A stretch of 64,000 bases of DNA from Isoetes taiwanensis (taxonomy: Eukaryota > Streptophyta > Lycopodiopsida > Isoetales > Isoetaceae): positions 1,439,787 to 1,503,786 of the forward strand of contig JAJEKV010000013.1 in the NCBI GenBank assembly GCA_021234155.1, given 5' to 3'. The translations under genes were made by a program, and so were the position numbers. Positions 1-12,640 of the stretch are shown piece by piece (the stretch's first letter is position 1; each line of letters begins with the position of its first letter). Under the pieces are notes generated by a model that saw only the letters and a list, made by a program, of their open reading frames with translations, had not been told where the DNA came from and ran no database searches.

Positions 1-720
1 GATATCGATTTTATGAATATTGCATGTAGGCTTAAGGCTAGCCATGTTATTGTAGCAAATATAAATAAAAATAAGGCATTAAATGCATGAGTTAATACAT
101 GGAAAATAAATAGGGAAGGTATTCTGTAGGACCAGCAATAAATATAAGCTTTAGGGTCCTAATGATAGGCTGCTGTATAATGTGAATACAGGGAGACTGA
201 TACTAAATAAGGTTAGGACTAATAAATGCAAGAAAACAGTAGGATGGAATTTGAACATTAAGACAGTAATTGGAAAACGGTTCCTCTTCTATGGCACTCA
301 AGAAAAACTCTTGGATCTAGTCCTAAAGCAATGAATAAAGTGAAAAGTCTCAACAAATACATATGTTTGTATAAGATAAGTAATTAGGCCATGGAGTTTG
401 CAGGCTTGACAGGATGTATAAACACTGTAGACCTTTTGAGTAGCTGCTGGATAATGTCAGTACAGTGGGGTTAATGTAAAAGAATATCAGGAATAGCAGT
501 AAAGGAATTAATTGTATACGTGAACTTTCTAGGTCATCAATAATGTAATTAGAGAATTGTTTATTTTCTATTGATCTCTAAAGTAGAAGGGTAAGATTAA
601 GTCTCAAAGTAAAGGATATTGTCAATGATCTCCAAAGTTCCCCCAGTTAAAGTCTGGGGACTGATAAGTTCTTTGGCTTTTAAGCTTTGGAATGTCTTAG
701 TCTTAAGGCTAAGGCCAAGT
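1..720 (+). repeat. Element 1, 3' part of the upstream long repeat (pLTR)
   Basis: Direct repeat of 7755-8475. The two agree base for base over long stretches. Differences cluster at CTG/CAG sites, for example near 142 and near 446-468. The repeat ends in GGCCAAG followed by TATATAT; in the downstream copy this same point opens into a long (TA)n array. No ORF of note is present. Confidence 0.9.
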
Positions 721-760
721 ATATATGCTTTGATTTCAGGACACTAGTTCAACTAGTGTG
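720..760 (+). other. LTR/internal junction with stem-loop
   Basis: After the short TATATAT comes GCTTTGATTTCAG and then a stem-loop with 8-bp arms ACACTAGT (741-748) and ACTAGTGT (752-759). The same position in family F, the A-D array and the E pair carries a different sequence that still forms a stem, with pairing kept by compensating changes. It may be an RNA element near the start of the internal transcript, or a priming or packaging signal; its role is unknown. Confidence 0.6.
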
Positions 761-1007
761 AACTTTGGAGATCTAAAGTCTTAAGCCTATCATGTTGTGG
801 GCCTCTAAACTATTAATAATCTGAAATTGCTGAGGATAACTTATAATGGTATGAAGGCCTTAAAGGAATTAACATCTCACAGCATTTCAGTAGGGTTACA
901 CTAATGGTAAGGAAATAGCAGCAAGATTGTTTCACCAGCTTATGCCTTTATTTATGACTGTTTTAGGCTTGTAATCTGAATACAGCAAGGCATAACTCTA
1001 TGGCAGT

Positions 1008-2696
1008 ATGCTTTTGAAGGTAACTAACATACTGAAATATTTCAGGAAGGCAACAGTAAAGCAAAGGAAATTGCAACTGAATTGGATAACCGCCAGACCG
1101 GTGTTGTTTGAACCTCACGACCATTACATAAATTGGGACCCGGAACTTGCTGAGATGGGTTATGGTTACTCTCGGATTATTCCACCAAACATGGCTGTCC
1201 AGGTTGTACTTGGTTGTGTGCTGAAACCTGAAGTGCACAAGTACCTCATAAAAAGGGAAGCATTCCTTGACGACAATGAAGTCTCTGTCATTACACTTTT
1301 GGGCATCAATAACATGTTTGAATTGGTTAATAAACTAAACATGGCTGGAAATGACATAGTGGCATGCATGAAATTAGTGGATGAAGTATATGATGCGTTA
1401 CCAGCAGCACATGATGAAGCAGAAAACAGGGAGATACAAGATGTCCTTACTTTTATTAGGTGCTCTACAGCTCTGGAGATGGCCAATGAATTTAAGGTTA
1501 CCAATCCCAGAGTAAAGAATAAAAAGGTAGCCAAGGAACTGCCCAAGGAGCCAGAACCTGTCATACTTAATACTTGCCTATTCAATGTAAGTATGCTGTC
1601 GGAGGATAAAAGGCAGGCTATCATTGGTCAATGTAATAAAAAGACGGATCAGGAAGCTGAACAACAGTACTGCAGCCTGCTTGAGGATTATAACGTCAAA
1701 GCTTTAACACTGAGCAACTGTGGCACCTGCCCTGTTATGTCTGCCAGACTTGTGGAACTACACGGAATTAAGGTAAAGCATGCTCTTTGGGAAACCAGGA
1801 ATCTGGGAATACTTGCCCCCATTAGTGTTGCGACATGGAAAAGTCTGTGCAATATTACTAATGCAGATTTAGAACAAGCCCATAAGGATGCGGAAACCTT
1901 TAACAGGAGGATCGGCAAGGAGGAGATCAGGTTACCTTGCAAAAATACCACCTTTTTTGGTAAGAAATGTAACAAGAATAATGGCATTTGGCTCGGGCAA
2001 AAAGGCCATATGGCCAAGAAGTATGAGGAAAGGGAGCCCTTCTACATAGTAAAACTTTGGAGGACCTTTTGCCCATTTCTGAAATGTAAATGTGATAAAT
2101 TTAGCAAAAAGACTGCAGGTGGTTGCAATGACAATATTACTTGGTTTGATCATGCAGTCTGGTTCATGATGAACAACACGCACATCTTATGGCCTGACGA
2201 AAGTTGTACCAGCAGGTTCTGCCACTTCTACACGATGATGAACTCCAAGCCAATGAGAAAAGGGGCCATAGCCTTTCTGGCATACTTGAAAGTCAGGGAA
2301 ACTTTAATTGAAATGACTTCCAGAATGGCCGAAAATAAGAAAACTGATTTTAAGGATGTGTTTGGAAATACAAAACTGGTTGACATTCTGGAAAAAACAA
2401 TCAAAAATGTCAGTTTCATGGAGGATTGCCCTCCCTTGGATGCTGATGGAAACGTTTTCAAAAATGCATACAAAAGAAAAGCACATACTAGTGAGGAGGA
2501 GGAGATAAAAGTCATTATGCCTCCAAAACATGGCAGGAAAGGTGCTGCTGCAGGTACACCCACTACTACTAGTGGTCTGGAACAGATGTCTGATGGTACC
2601 CATGGCGTTGGGGTGGACACGGGACATTCTGTTAGCAAGAACCATGGTGGATACAATCGCACTGATGGCGTGCCTCGAACTAAAATTTCCTTCTAA
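1008..2696 (+). CDS. ORF1 of element 1, unrecognised 562-aa Cys/His-containing protein
   Basis: A long open frame of 562 codons, first ATG at 1008 with an in-frame stop at 993. I do not recognise the family. Residues about 30-300 look globular and helix-rich. Around residues 355-405 is a cysteine/histidine cluster: Cys355, Cys360, Cys362, Cys373, two spaced His, then Cys399, Cys404 and His405, which could bind zinc. The last 60 residues are acidic, then basic (KHGRKG) and Ser/Thr/Gly-rich, probably disordered. It lies 281 bp upstream of the RT frame on the same strand and inside the same element, so a gag-like nucleic-acid-binding role is the natural guess, but nothing in the sequence proves it. 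The frame is fully intact, unlike the RT. Confidence 0.75.
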   Translation: MLLKVTNILKYFRKATVKQRKLQLNWITARPVLFEPHDHYINWDPELAEMGYGYSRIIPPNMAVQVVLGCVLKPEVHKYLIKREAFLDDNEVSVITLLGINNMFELVNKLNMAGNDIVACMKLVDEVYDALPAAHDEAENREIQDVLTFIRCSTALEMANEFKVTNPRVKNKKVAKELPKEPEPVILNTCLFNVSMLSEDKRQAIIGQCNKKTDQEAEQQYCSLLEDYNVKALTLSNCGTCPVMSARLVELHGIKVKHALWETRNLGILAPISVATWKSLCNITNADLEQAHKDAETFNRRIGKEEIRLPCKNTTFFGKKCNKNNGIWLGQKGHMAKKYEEREPFYIVKLWRTFCPFLKCKCDKFSKKTAGGCNDNITWFDHAVWFMMNNTHILWPDESCTSRFCHFYTMMNSKPMRKGAIAFLAYLKVRETLIEMTSRMAENKKTDFKDVFGNTKLVDILEKTIKNVSFMEDCPPLDADGNVFKNAYKRKAHTSEEEEIKVIMPPKHGRKGAAAGTPTTTSGLEQMSDGTHGVGVDTGHSVSKNHGGYNRTDGVPRTKISF

Positions 2697-2725
2697 ATGA
2701 AGTAAGTGTTCTCCGATACTTTTAG

Positions 2726-2830
2726 TAAGTACAATCGTCTTATGCAAAGGTTTCCTGTATTTTCAATAAGTACAATCTTCTTATGCAAAAGTTTCCTGTA
2801 TTTTTAATAAATACGATCTTATTATGTCCT
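2726..2830 (+). repeat. 41-bp tandem repeat between ORF1 and RT
   Basis: Unit TAAGTACAATC...TTTCAA starts at 2726, again at 2767, and a degraded third copy starts at 2808. The first two units are 41 bp and differ at few positions. The repeat occupies the ORF1-RT spacer. A regulatory or translation-reinitiation role is possible but unsupported. Confidence 0.85.
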
Positions 2831-2977
2831 ACTGTTTCTGCGGTAATTACATGTTGTAATATGGACAGTTAGTAGATTACGGCGCAGAACTGCTGGTTCC
2901 TGACTTGATTGTCAAATACTAACTAAGAAACATGACCTCTGGTCATAAAGTAGCCCTTCTTTTATCAAAAAGAGGGC

Positions 2978-5197
2978 ATGGTGTACGCAGGGCTTACATG
3001 GCCAACAGCAAATGAGTGTGAGCTCCAAGCATACATGTTACGTCGTAACATGAATGCAATTTTGTTGATACTAACCCAATCTGTTTTGGCACAACAGGGT
3101 AATGACAGAATTCTGGTCAAGAAAGCTGAAGGTAGATGGGCTGTAAAAACTTACAAAAGTAAGTCGAAAAAATCTTTTGTGCATTTCAGATTTTTCTCCA
3201 AAGCAATCGACAAGATCAAGTTTCATAAGGCATTTTCCGAGATTGTGTGCAATAAATTTGGTGAATTGGGAGAAAAAATCATGGAACATACCACATTTGG
3301 TTGGTCCTATACTGAAAGCCTGAAAGGATTGTTATACAAACCTAAACCCGTATTTGCAGAATCTAATATGGCTCCGTGCCCGTGCCATAATCCGAGCCTC
3401 AAGAAGTTCATTTCTACTGACATTGGGCATATACGGACGACTGACCTTACAATCGTACACAGTAGGGCCCTCAGGAGATGGCTAGCAATTGGACTAAATC
3501 ATATCCCTGACAAACCCTTTACTCTCACCAAATTCAAAACAGAGATGGCCAGGACTGTGGAACAGTTCTTTGAGGTTCATAAATACCGTATTATGGAACT
3601 GTTTGATAACACTTCTATTCTGCAAGCAAAGCGGCAGATTATGGCCAATGCAGTTAAGCAAGCTAAAAAGTTTATTAAGGCTAATTCTCCCAATCAAAAA
3701 AAATTTCAGATCATTGATGAAGCTGTAACTAAGAACATTGACTGGCTAACTAGCAATCTATACATTTCTGGTGTAGATAAGGCAGCGAATAATCCCTGCT
3801 TCATTTGCCCCAAGCACATTAGGGAGCAGGCTTTGCTGAGACTGAGCAGTGAGGATTTTACTGAGATTAGCACTACTACAGAGGAACTAAAGCAATGTAT
3901 TAATGGCTCCATTCAAAGTTTCCTTGGTGACTGGGCAATCAGTAGCCCAAACCTGCCTTTCTTGTTAGCCATTTACAAAGCACACAAGCAGACATATAGA
4001 TGGATTACTAGTGCCTTTGACACGATCTTTTCACAGCTGGCAGCTCTTTTGGCTGCTGGGCTTAACACCTTTCTCACCATATGGCCTGAGATATGTGAAA
4101 CCAAACTGGCCAGAGTTAACTTCTTTCGAAAAGAAAAGATCAAAGCCTCCTGGGTGGTAAACTCGATATACGACATAACGTGTAATCTACCTGCTAAAAT
4201 CACGGAGGTCTTCAGTGCAGATATAACCAGATGCTACGAGAACATCCCAATTGAGGGGGATGATGGCATCTGTTCCATTTTGACATTAATTGCTGGTCTG
4301 ATCTGGAAACACCAAAAGGCAAAAAACAGAAATTATGGTATGTGGTATAAGATTAAGGGCAATGGTGAAATATATCTGGAATGGAAGGTGGACATGCCTA
4401 CAAGCAAAAGTTGGTGCTGCATACAGGAATCTGATTTTGTAAAAATGAACTCATGGCTCCTAAATAATTGCTATCAAGCAGATGGGTGATAGAATCCGGC
4501 ATGCACGCACTAAGGGCATTCCTATGGGATTTTCCTCAAGCCCCAGGCATGATGCAACTTGTACCTATCCTGGTTCGAAATGGCATTCATCCTTCGATTA
4601 GTAAGTAATGGTGATTTTGACATCACAGAACCTTCTCGCGGTACCTTCGTGTACATTGACGATCTTATAAGTATCAACAACAAGCACATTAGAAGTTACT
4701 TGGCCCTGGAAGGTTCGAAGGATGTGCAATCAATCTATAACCTCCAGACTTAACCATCCAAGATGAGGCAGGTTCGGCCTCTTGGTAGCAAAGAGCAAAA
4801 CATGGGAAGGAAGGTTAACTTTCTTAACATGTGTGTGGAAGTAACTGATCCTATTAATGGCCTCTATGATATTTACAGATATGATAAAAGGGATAAGTTG
4901 CCTTTCAAAGCATCCAAATTTGGCCATGCTAATGGGTGCAGGCCCTACCATATGGCCAAGAATGTCATTGTGTCGCAGATCCAACCTTGCCTATATGTGC
5001 ATAGCAACCCTGCTAGGGCGGCCATGGATTTATACCAGCTGATACAACTGTTCATCAACAATGGGTTCAAAAAGGAGGACATTTGGCATACTGTCAATAG
5101 AACACTCAAAAATGGTATCTTCCCAGGACTGAAGTTCAACCTTGCAATCCTTCAATTGGAACTGCGCAAATACAGGTACTTTCTTGTGAATTTTTGA
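2978..5197 (+). pseudogene. Penelope-like reverse transcriptase, frame-disrupted
   Basis: RT of the Penelope/telomerase branch. The first frame (2978-4489, 503 codons) contains the upstream YKAHK...RWITS motif and motif A with the catalytic Asp in FSADITRCYENIP (Asp about 415). The frame breaks near 4480. The next frame carries motif B-like KGIPMGFSSSP (4512-4544). Another shift leads to the 4559-4753 frame with motif C YIDD (4652-4663). Further shifts near 4735-4790 lead to 4763-5197, with VNFLNM and a thumb region through HANGCRP and NGFKKEDI. Gene content and motif order are those of Penelope-like elements. The protein ends shortly after the thumb, and I see no GIY-YIG endonuclease at either end, as in endonuclease-deficient members. 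Breaks lie close to CAG/GCAG sites and may be sequencing errors, so this could be a functional gene. Confidence 0.8.
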
Positions 5198-5407
<210 letters not shown>

Positions 5408-6500
5408 CAAATTAACCCGCGGTTATGCACAGTTTCAGTACTTGAGGCTTATGGCGGTGCCCTAAGGTATAGTTTTAGGAATTGTAGAAACTAGCATGGT
5501 AATAATAGACCCAGCGTGGTAAGGCATTTAATGATGCAGTTGATGTTTTAAGCCTGGCACTTCAAGTATGGTAGCACAAATTCATATGGCAGATAATGGA
5601 AAAATAATACAATACTGGTGCAGGACCAGCATATGCACATGGTCAGTACTTCAGGCATATGGATGTACCCTAATATAGGGACCCAGGAATTGTTGGAACT
5701 AGTATGGTAATAACAGACCCTAATGGGGTACGGAATTTAATAAAGCTGGAAATGTTGTAAACAGAACACTTCAAGTAAGAGAATACTAGTTCATGTTGCA
5801 GCTAGTGCTAGGATGGTTTTTTAAGGATGCTTGAGTAGACTTATATAAAGGGACACTTCGAGTTGCAGTGCACGTGTGCATAATTCAGCATGTGTAGTCA
5901 AAATAACACAGTTTAAAGCACCTTGGTCAAATGGATAAAGTTTGAACCTTGGGTGACCTTTAACACCCACCTTAAAGTCAGTTTAATGGTAAGTGGACGT
6001 ATGGGTCTAAGGTAGTGTTTTTTTATGGAAACTATGGCCAAAACTAATTTGGTGGCTCCATTTACAATGGGGCAACATTTGATATTTATTTCTTGAATAT
6101 TTTCGCATGTATGAGATTTTACAGGAATGCATAAGGCGCCACGTATGACTTTGAAATGGTAAGTTAATTTAGGGCCGAAATAGTAGAATAATTTAGGGTA
6201 ACTTTAGGGTTGCTCAGATATGGCAAGGATGCGGCTTACTGGGGTGATTCCGGCACTCCTAAACATCATTGTGGAAGAAGATTTGTACTCCAGCTGGGGA
6301 TGCATGAGATAAGCGGCATTTGTTGACAATGCAGGGTAGGATATGGCAAGCTTAGCCCTGCCAAATGTAGAAGAAGGCTTACCGGCTTTCCTCAGCTTAG
6401 TTCGAACTTAGTTAGATTGTTCAAAATAGGGATACTATGGTCCTTCGAACAGATTGCCTAATATGGAGGATGGCCTGGCCGGATAGACTTTGGAGCAGGG

Positions 6501-6512
6501 CCTATATAAGGG
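6501..6512 (+). promoter_or_regulatory. TATA box in the long repeat
   Basis: CCTATATAAGG stands 70 bp upstream of the small ORF at 6576 in a locally GC-richer stretch, the classic spacing for a Pol II core promoter with a short leader. It would drive the small acidic protein and, in the upstream repeat copy, the whole element. Confidence 0.55.
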
Positions 6513-6575
6513 CTAACAGGTGCTGTGGCGGAGCATTTTGTTTGCTGCTAACAGAGGCGTGCTCTTGCGCCCCTG

Positions 6576-6911
6576 ATGACGAAGGGCAAGTTAACCCGGC
6601 AGGATATGCTGCGCCTTATCAATGGGGCCGGTTTGGATCTGCCAGCCATGTGCAAAAAAGAAGGTGAGGTTCTGGCACAGCCCAGCAAGGCGTTCTTGAG
6701 CAAAATCTGTGAGAAATTCAAACTGGCTGGTGTTGCTACAAGCATGAGTGATGATGGGATAACAAGATATATGTCACAAGCTGCTGATGGCACTAAAGAT
6801 GCACCTGATGCAAGTGTGAGCAACGTGGCTGAGTCCATTGGGATCCAGCAAGATCATGAGATTGACGAGGAGGACGAAATAGAGCTGCTTCTAAACCAGG
6901 TTCTTAATTAA
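6576..6911 (+). CDS. Small acidic accessory protein encoded in the long repeat
   Basis: Predicted 111 aa. The N-terminal half is basic and helix-forming (KGKLTRQDMLRLI, SKICEKFKL). The C-terminal half is rich in Asp/Glu (DEEDEIELLLNQV). No known family recognised. A similar product is encoded at the corresponding place in family F (15349-15576, minus), sharing a DGT segment, an acidic stretch and a terminal L-x-LNQ. That supports a real, selected protein. In both, the LNQ codons end in CAG followed by GT, so this may be a first exon spliced to something downstream rather than a complete protein. A charge-mimic or chaperone role for ORF1 or the RT is speculation. Confidence 0.6.
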   Translation: MTKGKLTRQDMLRLINGAGLDLPAMCKKEGEVLAQPSKAFLSKICEKFKLAGVATSMSDDGITRYMSQAADGTKDAPDASVSNVAESIGIQQDHEIDEEDEIELLLNQVLN

Positions 6912-8473
6912 TGACTGTTAGTTCGTAGTTTTAAACAGTATGAAGAGGTATACACCGTTGGTAATCTGCCTAATATTGGTTAATCTCGAGCATAAGTAAG
7001 TGCTTAAGGTTTTAAAATTGGTGAAGGGCGTTAAGCCATGTTGAGACCATTGCTTACCTGCTAATCCCTTTCAGTGTTACCCATTTTTGGCTAATATTTG
7101 ATTGGTTGGATTGCAGGTAACCGGTCTTACATCTCCAGTTTTCTTTTTTGAATCTTGGATGTTTGGAGACATGCTGTTGCAAAAGAAGAACAAGCAGGAT
7201 ATAGCTTAAAGACCATGCAAACTATTCTGATACTATTTTAATTTGTTGCATTCCATCTTTTCAAATGAAAGGTAAACTTTGTGCATCTTAAATCTATAAA
7301 TCTTGCTCTTAAGACCACTTTCAGATTCGCTTTACGGATACTATTTTCATAAGCACACTTAACCATGTAAGCCTTTATTCCTTTTTTCAAGTTTAATGGA
7401 AGTAACCAGCAGTTTGCATATTGATGTTCTTGTTAATGAGTCTTTATGAATTATCTTGCTGTCAATAAAGAGATATTATGTATACTGCTGAGCATAATCT
7501 ATAAAGGCTTGAGTATGTCCTAAAAATAATCTGCAGCAGCCTAGTTATTTGGCAGGAGGTCTAGAGTAATCGAATCTGATTTTTTGCATGGTTTCACATT
7601 CATTGCTTATTATTACCATTTTGACCAAGAAATTTAGTAGGGAAGGGGTCAGAGAAAATTCATGTTATGGTAGTTTTGCCATTAAGGGATTGCAAAGATG
7701 ATCCTAGTGGAACTTTGGGTTAAATAAGAATAGATGCAGTAACATATGCTTCATGATATCGATTTTATGAATATTGCATGTAGGCTTAAGGCTAGCCATG
7801 TTATTGTAGCAAATATAAATAAAAATAAGGCATTAAATGCATGAGTTAATACATGGAAAATAAATAGGGAAGGTATTACAGAGGACCAGCAATAAATATA
7901 AGCTTTAGGGTCCTAATGATAGGCTGCTGTATAATGTGAATACAGGGAGACTGATACTAAATAAGGTTAGGACTAATAAATGCAAGAAAACAGTAGAATG
8001 GAATTTGAACATTAAGACAGTAATTGGAAAACGGTTCCTCTTCTATGGCACTCAAGAAAAACTCTTGGATCTAGTCCTAAAGCAATGAATAAAGTGAAAA
8101 GTCTCAACAAATACATATGTTTGTATAAGATAAGTAATTAGGCCATGGAGTTTGCAGGCTTGACAGGATGTATAAACACTGTAGACCTTTTGAGTAGTCT
8201 TTGGATAATGTCAAGATAAATGGGGTTAATGTAAAAGAATATCAGGAATAGCAGTAAAGGAATTAATTGTATACGTGAACTTTCTAGGTCATCAATAATG
8301 TAATTAGAGAATTGTTTATTTTCTATTGATCTCTAAAGTAGAAGGGTAAGATTAAGTCTCAAAGTAAAGGATATTGTCAATGATCTCCAAAGTTCCCCCA
8401 GTTAAAGTCTGGGGACTGATAAGTTCTTTGGCTTTTAAGCTTTGGAATGTCTTAGTCTTAAGGCTAAGGCCAA

Positions 8474-9825
<1,352 letters not shown>

Positions 9826-10320
9826 GATATTACATCTCTTGAATATCTGAATCTAAGCACAAACAGCATCTCCGGAAACATACCCATTGAGCTACCCATT
9901 GAGCTATGGAGTCTGACCAATCTAAGAAAGCTGGATTTAAGTTCCAACCTTATCAGGGGCACCATTTCTATCAACGTAGCCCAGCTTTCGAATCTGCAAG
10001 AGCTTATTTTAAGCAGCAATTCATTTTCCGGCTTCGTCCCGGATGAACTGGGTCTGCTACAAAACCTCCTTTTCAGGCAGTATTCCGGCCAAGTTGGCTT
10101 CTCTGCAGCATGCAAACCAGATTTCTCTGAGTGCAAATTTTTTTTTCTGGCAACATTCCACCGGAATTGGGCGAGCTGGAGAACTTGGTCACGCTTGATT
10201 TGACCAACAATATTCTGATGGGTAATTTTCTTTCTGAACTGGTTCGGCTTCAAAAATTACAGTTCTTGGATTTGAGTAATAACTCGATTGAAGGATCTAT
10301 TTCTGCAGAAATCGGACCCT
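9826..10320 (+). pseudogene. Leucine-rich repeat receptor fragment
   Basis: Translating from about 9832 gives successive plant-type LRRs of the form LxxLxLSxNxxxGxIP: SLEYLNLSTNSISGNIP, then NLRKLDLSSN, NLQELILSSNSFSG, and after a disrupted stretch near 10060-10140, SGNIPPELGELENL and LQFLDLSNNSIEG. This is the extracellular part of an LRR receptor-like kinase or protein. It has no start, signal peptide, transmembrane segment or kinase. A poly-T/frameshift region around 10065-10145 breaks it. It runs directly into a KAS I exon at 10320/10321, giving a chimera. Confidence 0.8.
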
Positions 10321-11440
10321 GAGGGCTTTGTTATGGGCGAAGGTGCTGGCGTTCTGGTATGTTATGAGCTGAGAGTTGCTATTCAAATATCCAGAAATCA
10401 TGTAATATAGTTTATCACATGTTGGATAAGCATAATTCACATCTCATGTGTCCCTAATGCACAAGCCATGTAGGCTAGGGCAGGATATATACTCGAATTG
10501 GTCGTCACTGCATATGGCATTACCTAGGTCTAAGTATACGTGCGTCAAATATTATAGTCTTACTACTGTTTGGTTCTCAATTTGCTACCCTGTTCTAACA
10601 TTAAGCTGAAAATTCTTGTGTTGAAGGTTATAGAAAGCTTAGAACATGCAATGAAACGGGGAGCTACAATCCTAGCAGAGTACTTGGGCGAGCCGTGACA
10701 TCCACGCAAGTGTGTGGGCTTGGTGTTTCTTCATGTATACTTAAGAGCCTTGAACATCTTTGGTGTTGCATCGAGGAGGTAGGTTCTCATGAGCAAGTAG
10801 CTTTAGGTTGTTTTATAGAAATTAACATCTTATAAGTTAATTTTTTCGTGTAAACTACATCAATGCGATGCAACTTCTATCGTTGTAGGCTTAACCTTGC
10901 AGAGGTGGATGCAAGAAAAAGGTTTTAAGGACACACAGAAGTGAAAATCAATTCCACAAAGGTGACTTAAAATTTAAACAAGAAACTTTTCTTGTTCTTG
11001 CTTTTGTCTTTTGACCTCACAGGTTTGGTCTTGCTAGTGCGTCTATGATAGGTCATTGTTTAGGAGCATTTGGAGGGCTAGAGGCAATAGCTACAATCAA
11101 GGCTATCAACCGGATGGGTCCATCCTACTATTAACCAATTCGTGAGTAAAAATGCTTGTGTCAATAATAATAGAATCGCTCGAATTTGCTCAAGAAAATG
11201 CTTGTGTCAATAATAATAGAATCGCCCTGAATTTGTTCGGAATCCCGAAGCCCGCTTCTTACATTTGACATCGTTCCAAATGTGAAAAAACAACATGAAG
11301 TTCATGTTGGTAAGTTTTGTATTTTATGTGAAGATTGTAACCAGCTTATAATGTCGTTCTATTTGTTTACTCAGGCATATCAAATTCGATTGGATTTGGG
11401 GGGCATAACTCAGTTGTAGTTTTTGCCCCTTTTAGTCCTT
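10321..11440 (+). pseudogene. 3-oxoacyl-ACP synthase I (KAS I) C-terminal half, intron-containing
   Basis: Plastid fatty-acid elongation enzyme fragment. Exon pieces: 10321-10356 (EGFVMGEGAGVL, donor GTATGT); 10627-10780 (VIESLEHAMKRGATILAEYL, then a shifted GLGVSSCI); about 11031-11141 (SMIGHCLGAFGGLEAIATIKAIN, donor GTGAGT); about 11225-11310 (NVKKQHEVHV, donor GTAAGT); 11375-11440 (ISNSIGFGGHNSVVVFAPF). The catalytic His of the KxxxGHCLGA-type motif is present at SMIGHCLGA. The active-site Cys region and N-terminal half are absent, as is the segment between GVSSCI and SMIGH apart from weak traces. Stops at 10696 and a frameshift at a CCGG near 11110 break the frame. Introns are retained, so this came from genomic DNA, not RNA. 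Confidence 0.85.
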
Positions 11441-11983
11441 GGGTGATGGGACTGAGATGTGCTACTTTTCTTAAACTACAAGTTCCTTATTCTTTGATTA
11501 TGTTAGCCAAATTGTTTTTCCCTTGGGTTCAGATGCCTATGAACCTTTTAGTGTGCTGCTTCACTGGTTTCCCGCACACGTGAGGCCGTATTAGAATGTG
11601 CAGTTTTGGTTTGAGTGTTTGGCGCATTCCACATGTTCATCCTCCTCTCAAAAGAAGAGATGCCTTCCTGAGCAGCTTTTATCAGTGAAAATAGTTAGTA
11701 ACCATTGTGTGGCTTTACTGCATAAAAGTCAAAATGTCACAATATTAAATTCATTGCTCTATAAATTTATGGTGGAAAAGCAGCAATAGTTTGTGCAGAA
11801 TCAATGCCTTATTAAGATGGCAAATGTTATTTGACACGGAAATTTTGCCCAAGCAACTGAGTGGCTCAAGGTAACTATAAAAATGCTGATTTGTCGTGAA
11901 GATAAAATGCTTGCCATTTGCACTATTGTAGTTGACGAATAGTTTGGGCTATTGCTGTTGAATGCGCAGGCCAGGCTCCAGAT
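11441..11983. other. No gene recognised
   Basis: Sequence following the KAS I fragment, possibly its former 3' UTR. Nothing else identifiable. Confidence 0.4.
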
Positions 11984-12640
11984 TTAGTGGATGAAACATT
12001 TCTTCTGGAACACATTCGGCATATCATCACCCAATAACATTGCATCCTGTCCCATCTGAAACGGTACAAATGTACCAGACTGGTAAGCAACAAAGAACAT
12101 AAGAATGTTCAAACATCTAGGTTCTGCAAAGAGGCCTACCCACTCCCGAGAAAATGCTGAAACAATGTACAAGCTTACTGAAGCATGTAAAGAGGAAAGA
12201 TGACATTGTTCTAAAAACGCCATTGTATTTGCATTTTGTAGCCTTTGCATTATAAGTGCAGCTGCATGAGATGTCAAAATTTGCGAATCATTCTGTTGCC
12301 ACCAGTCGAGTCCAATCATATAAGCAACTAGTGACGAAAGTTTGCCGCTCCTTAGTAATAGTCCTTGAGCTTGGCACTAGTATTGAGTCTAAGTTCATGT
12401 CCGCAGGAAACTTTGCAATTGACTGGAAGGAGCCAGCTGGCATATGCCGTCCACCTTGCATTTCTCCTTGAAGGTGATAATAAAGATCACTAACAAGCAT
12501 GAGTTGAAGGTGCTCGCGGTAACTGGAGAAGACAAGCAACAAGTCCTCTTTAATAATAAATTTCATTACTTGCATCAGACATCTAAGAAACTGAGATGCT
12601 GAAAACTTTTGCATAAACATGTACATATACAAATGTTAAT
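11984..12640 (-). pseudogene. NUP205-like nucleoporin fragment
   Basis: Two overlapping minus frames read YREHLQLMLVSDLYYHLQGE (about 12500-12560) and, after a frameshift near 12310, GLDWWQQNDSQILTSHAA with MQRLQNANTMAFL. The DLYYHLQGE...GPF-like...LYD...LGLD-W order is that of the large scaffold nucleoporin NUP205 of plants. Identification is from memory of the family, not a search. Broken by a frameshift and without the rest of a protein of about 1,800 residues, so a relic. Confidence 0.5.

Noticed and set aside
1166-2747. Antisense ORFs across ORF1 (1166-1624, 1688-2017, 2228-2662 and others)
   Set aside because: Shadows of the ORF1 coding strand with no motifs of their own.
6570-6600. 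Possible hammerhead ribozyme, because Penelope-like elements often carry one (CTGATGA at 6572; ATGATGAG at 18107 and 18140)
   Set aside because: The GAAA box, cleavage triplet and three stems are not found around these sites. No convincing hammerhead was seen on either strand, though a covariance search would be needed to exclude one.
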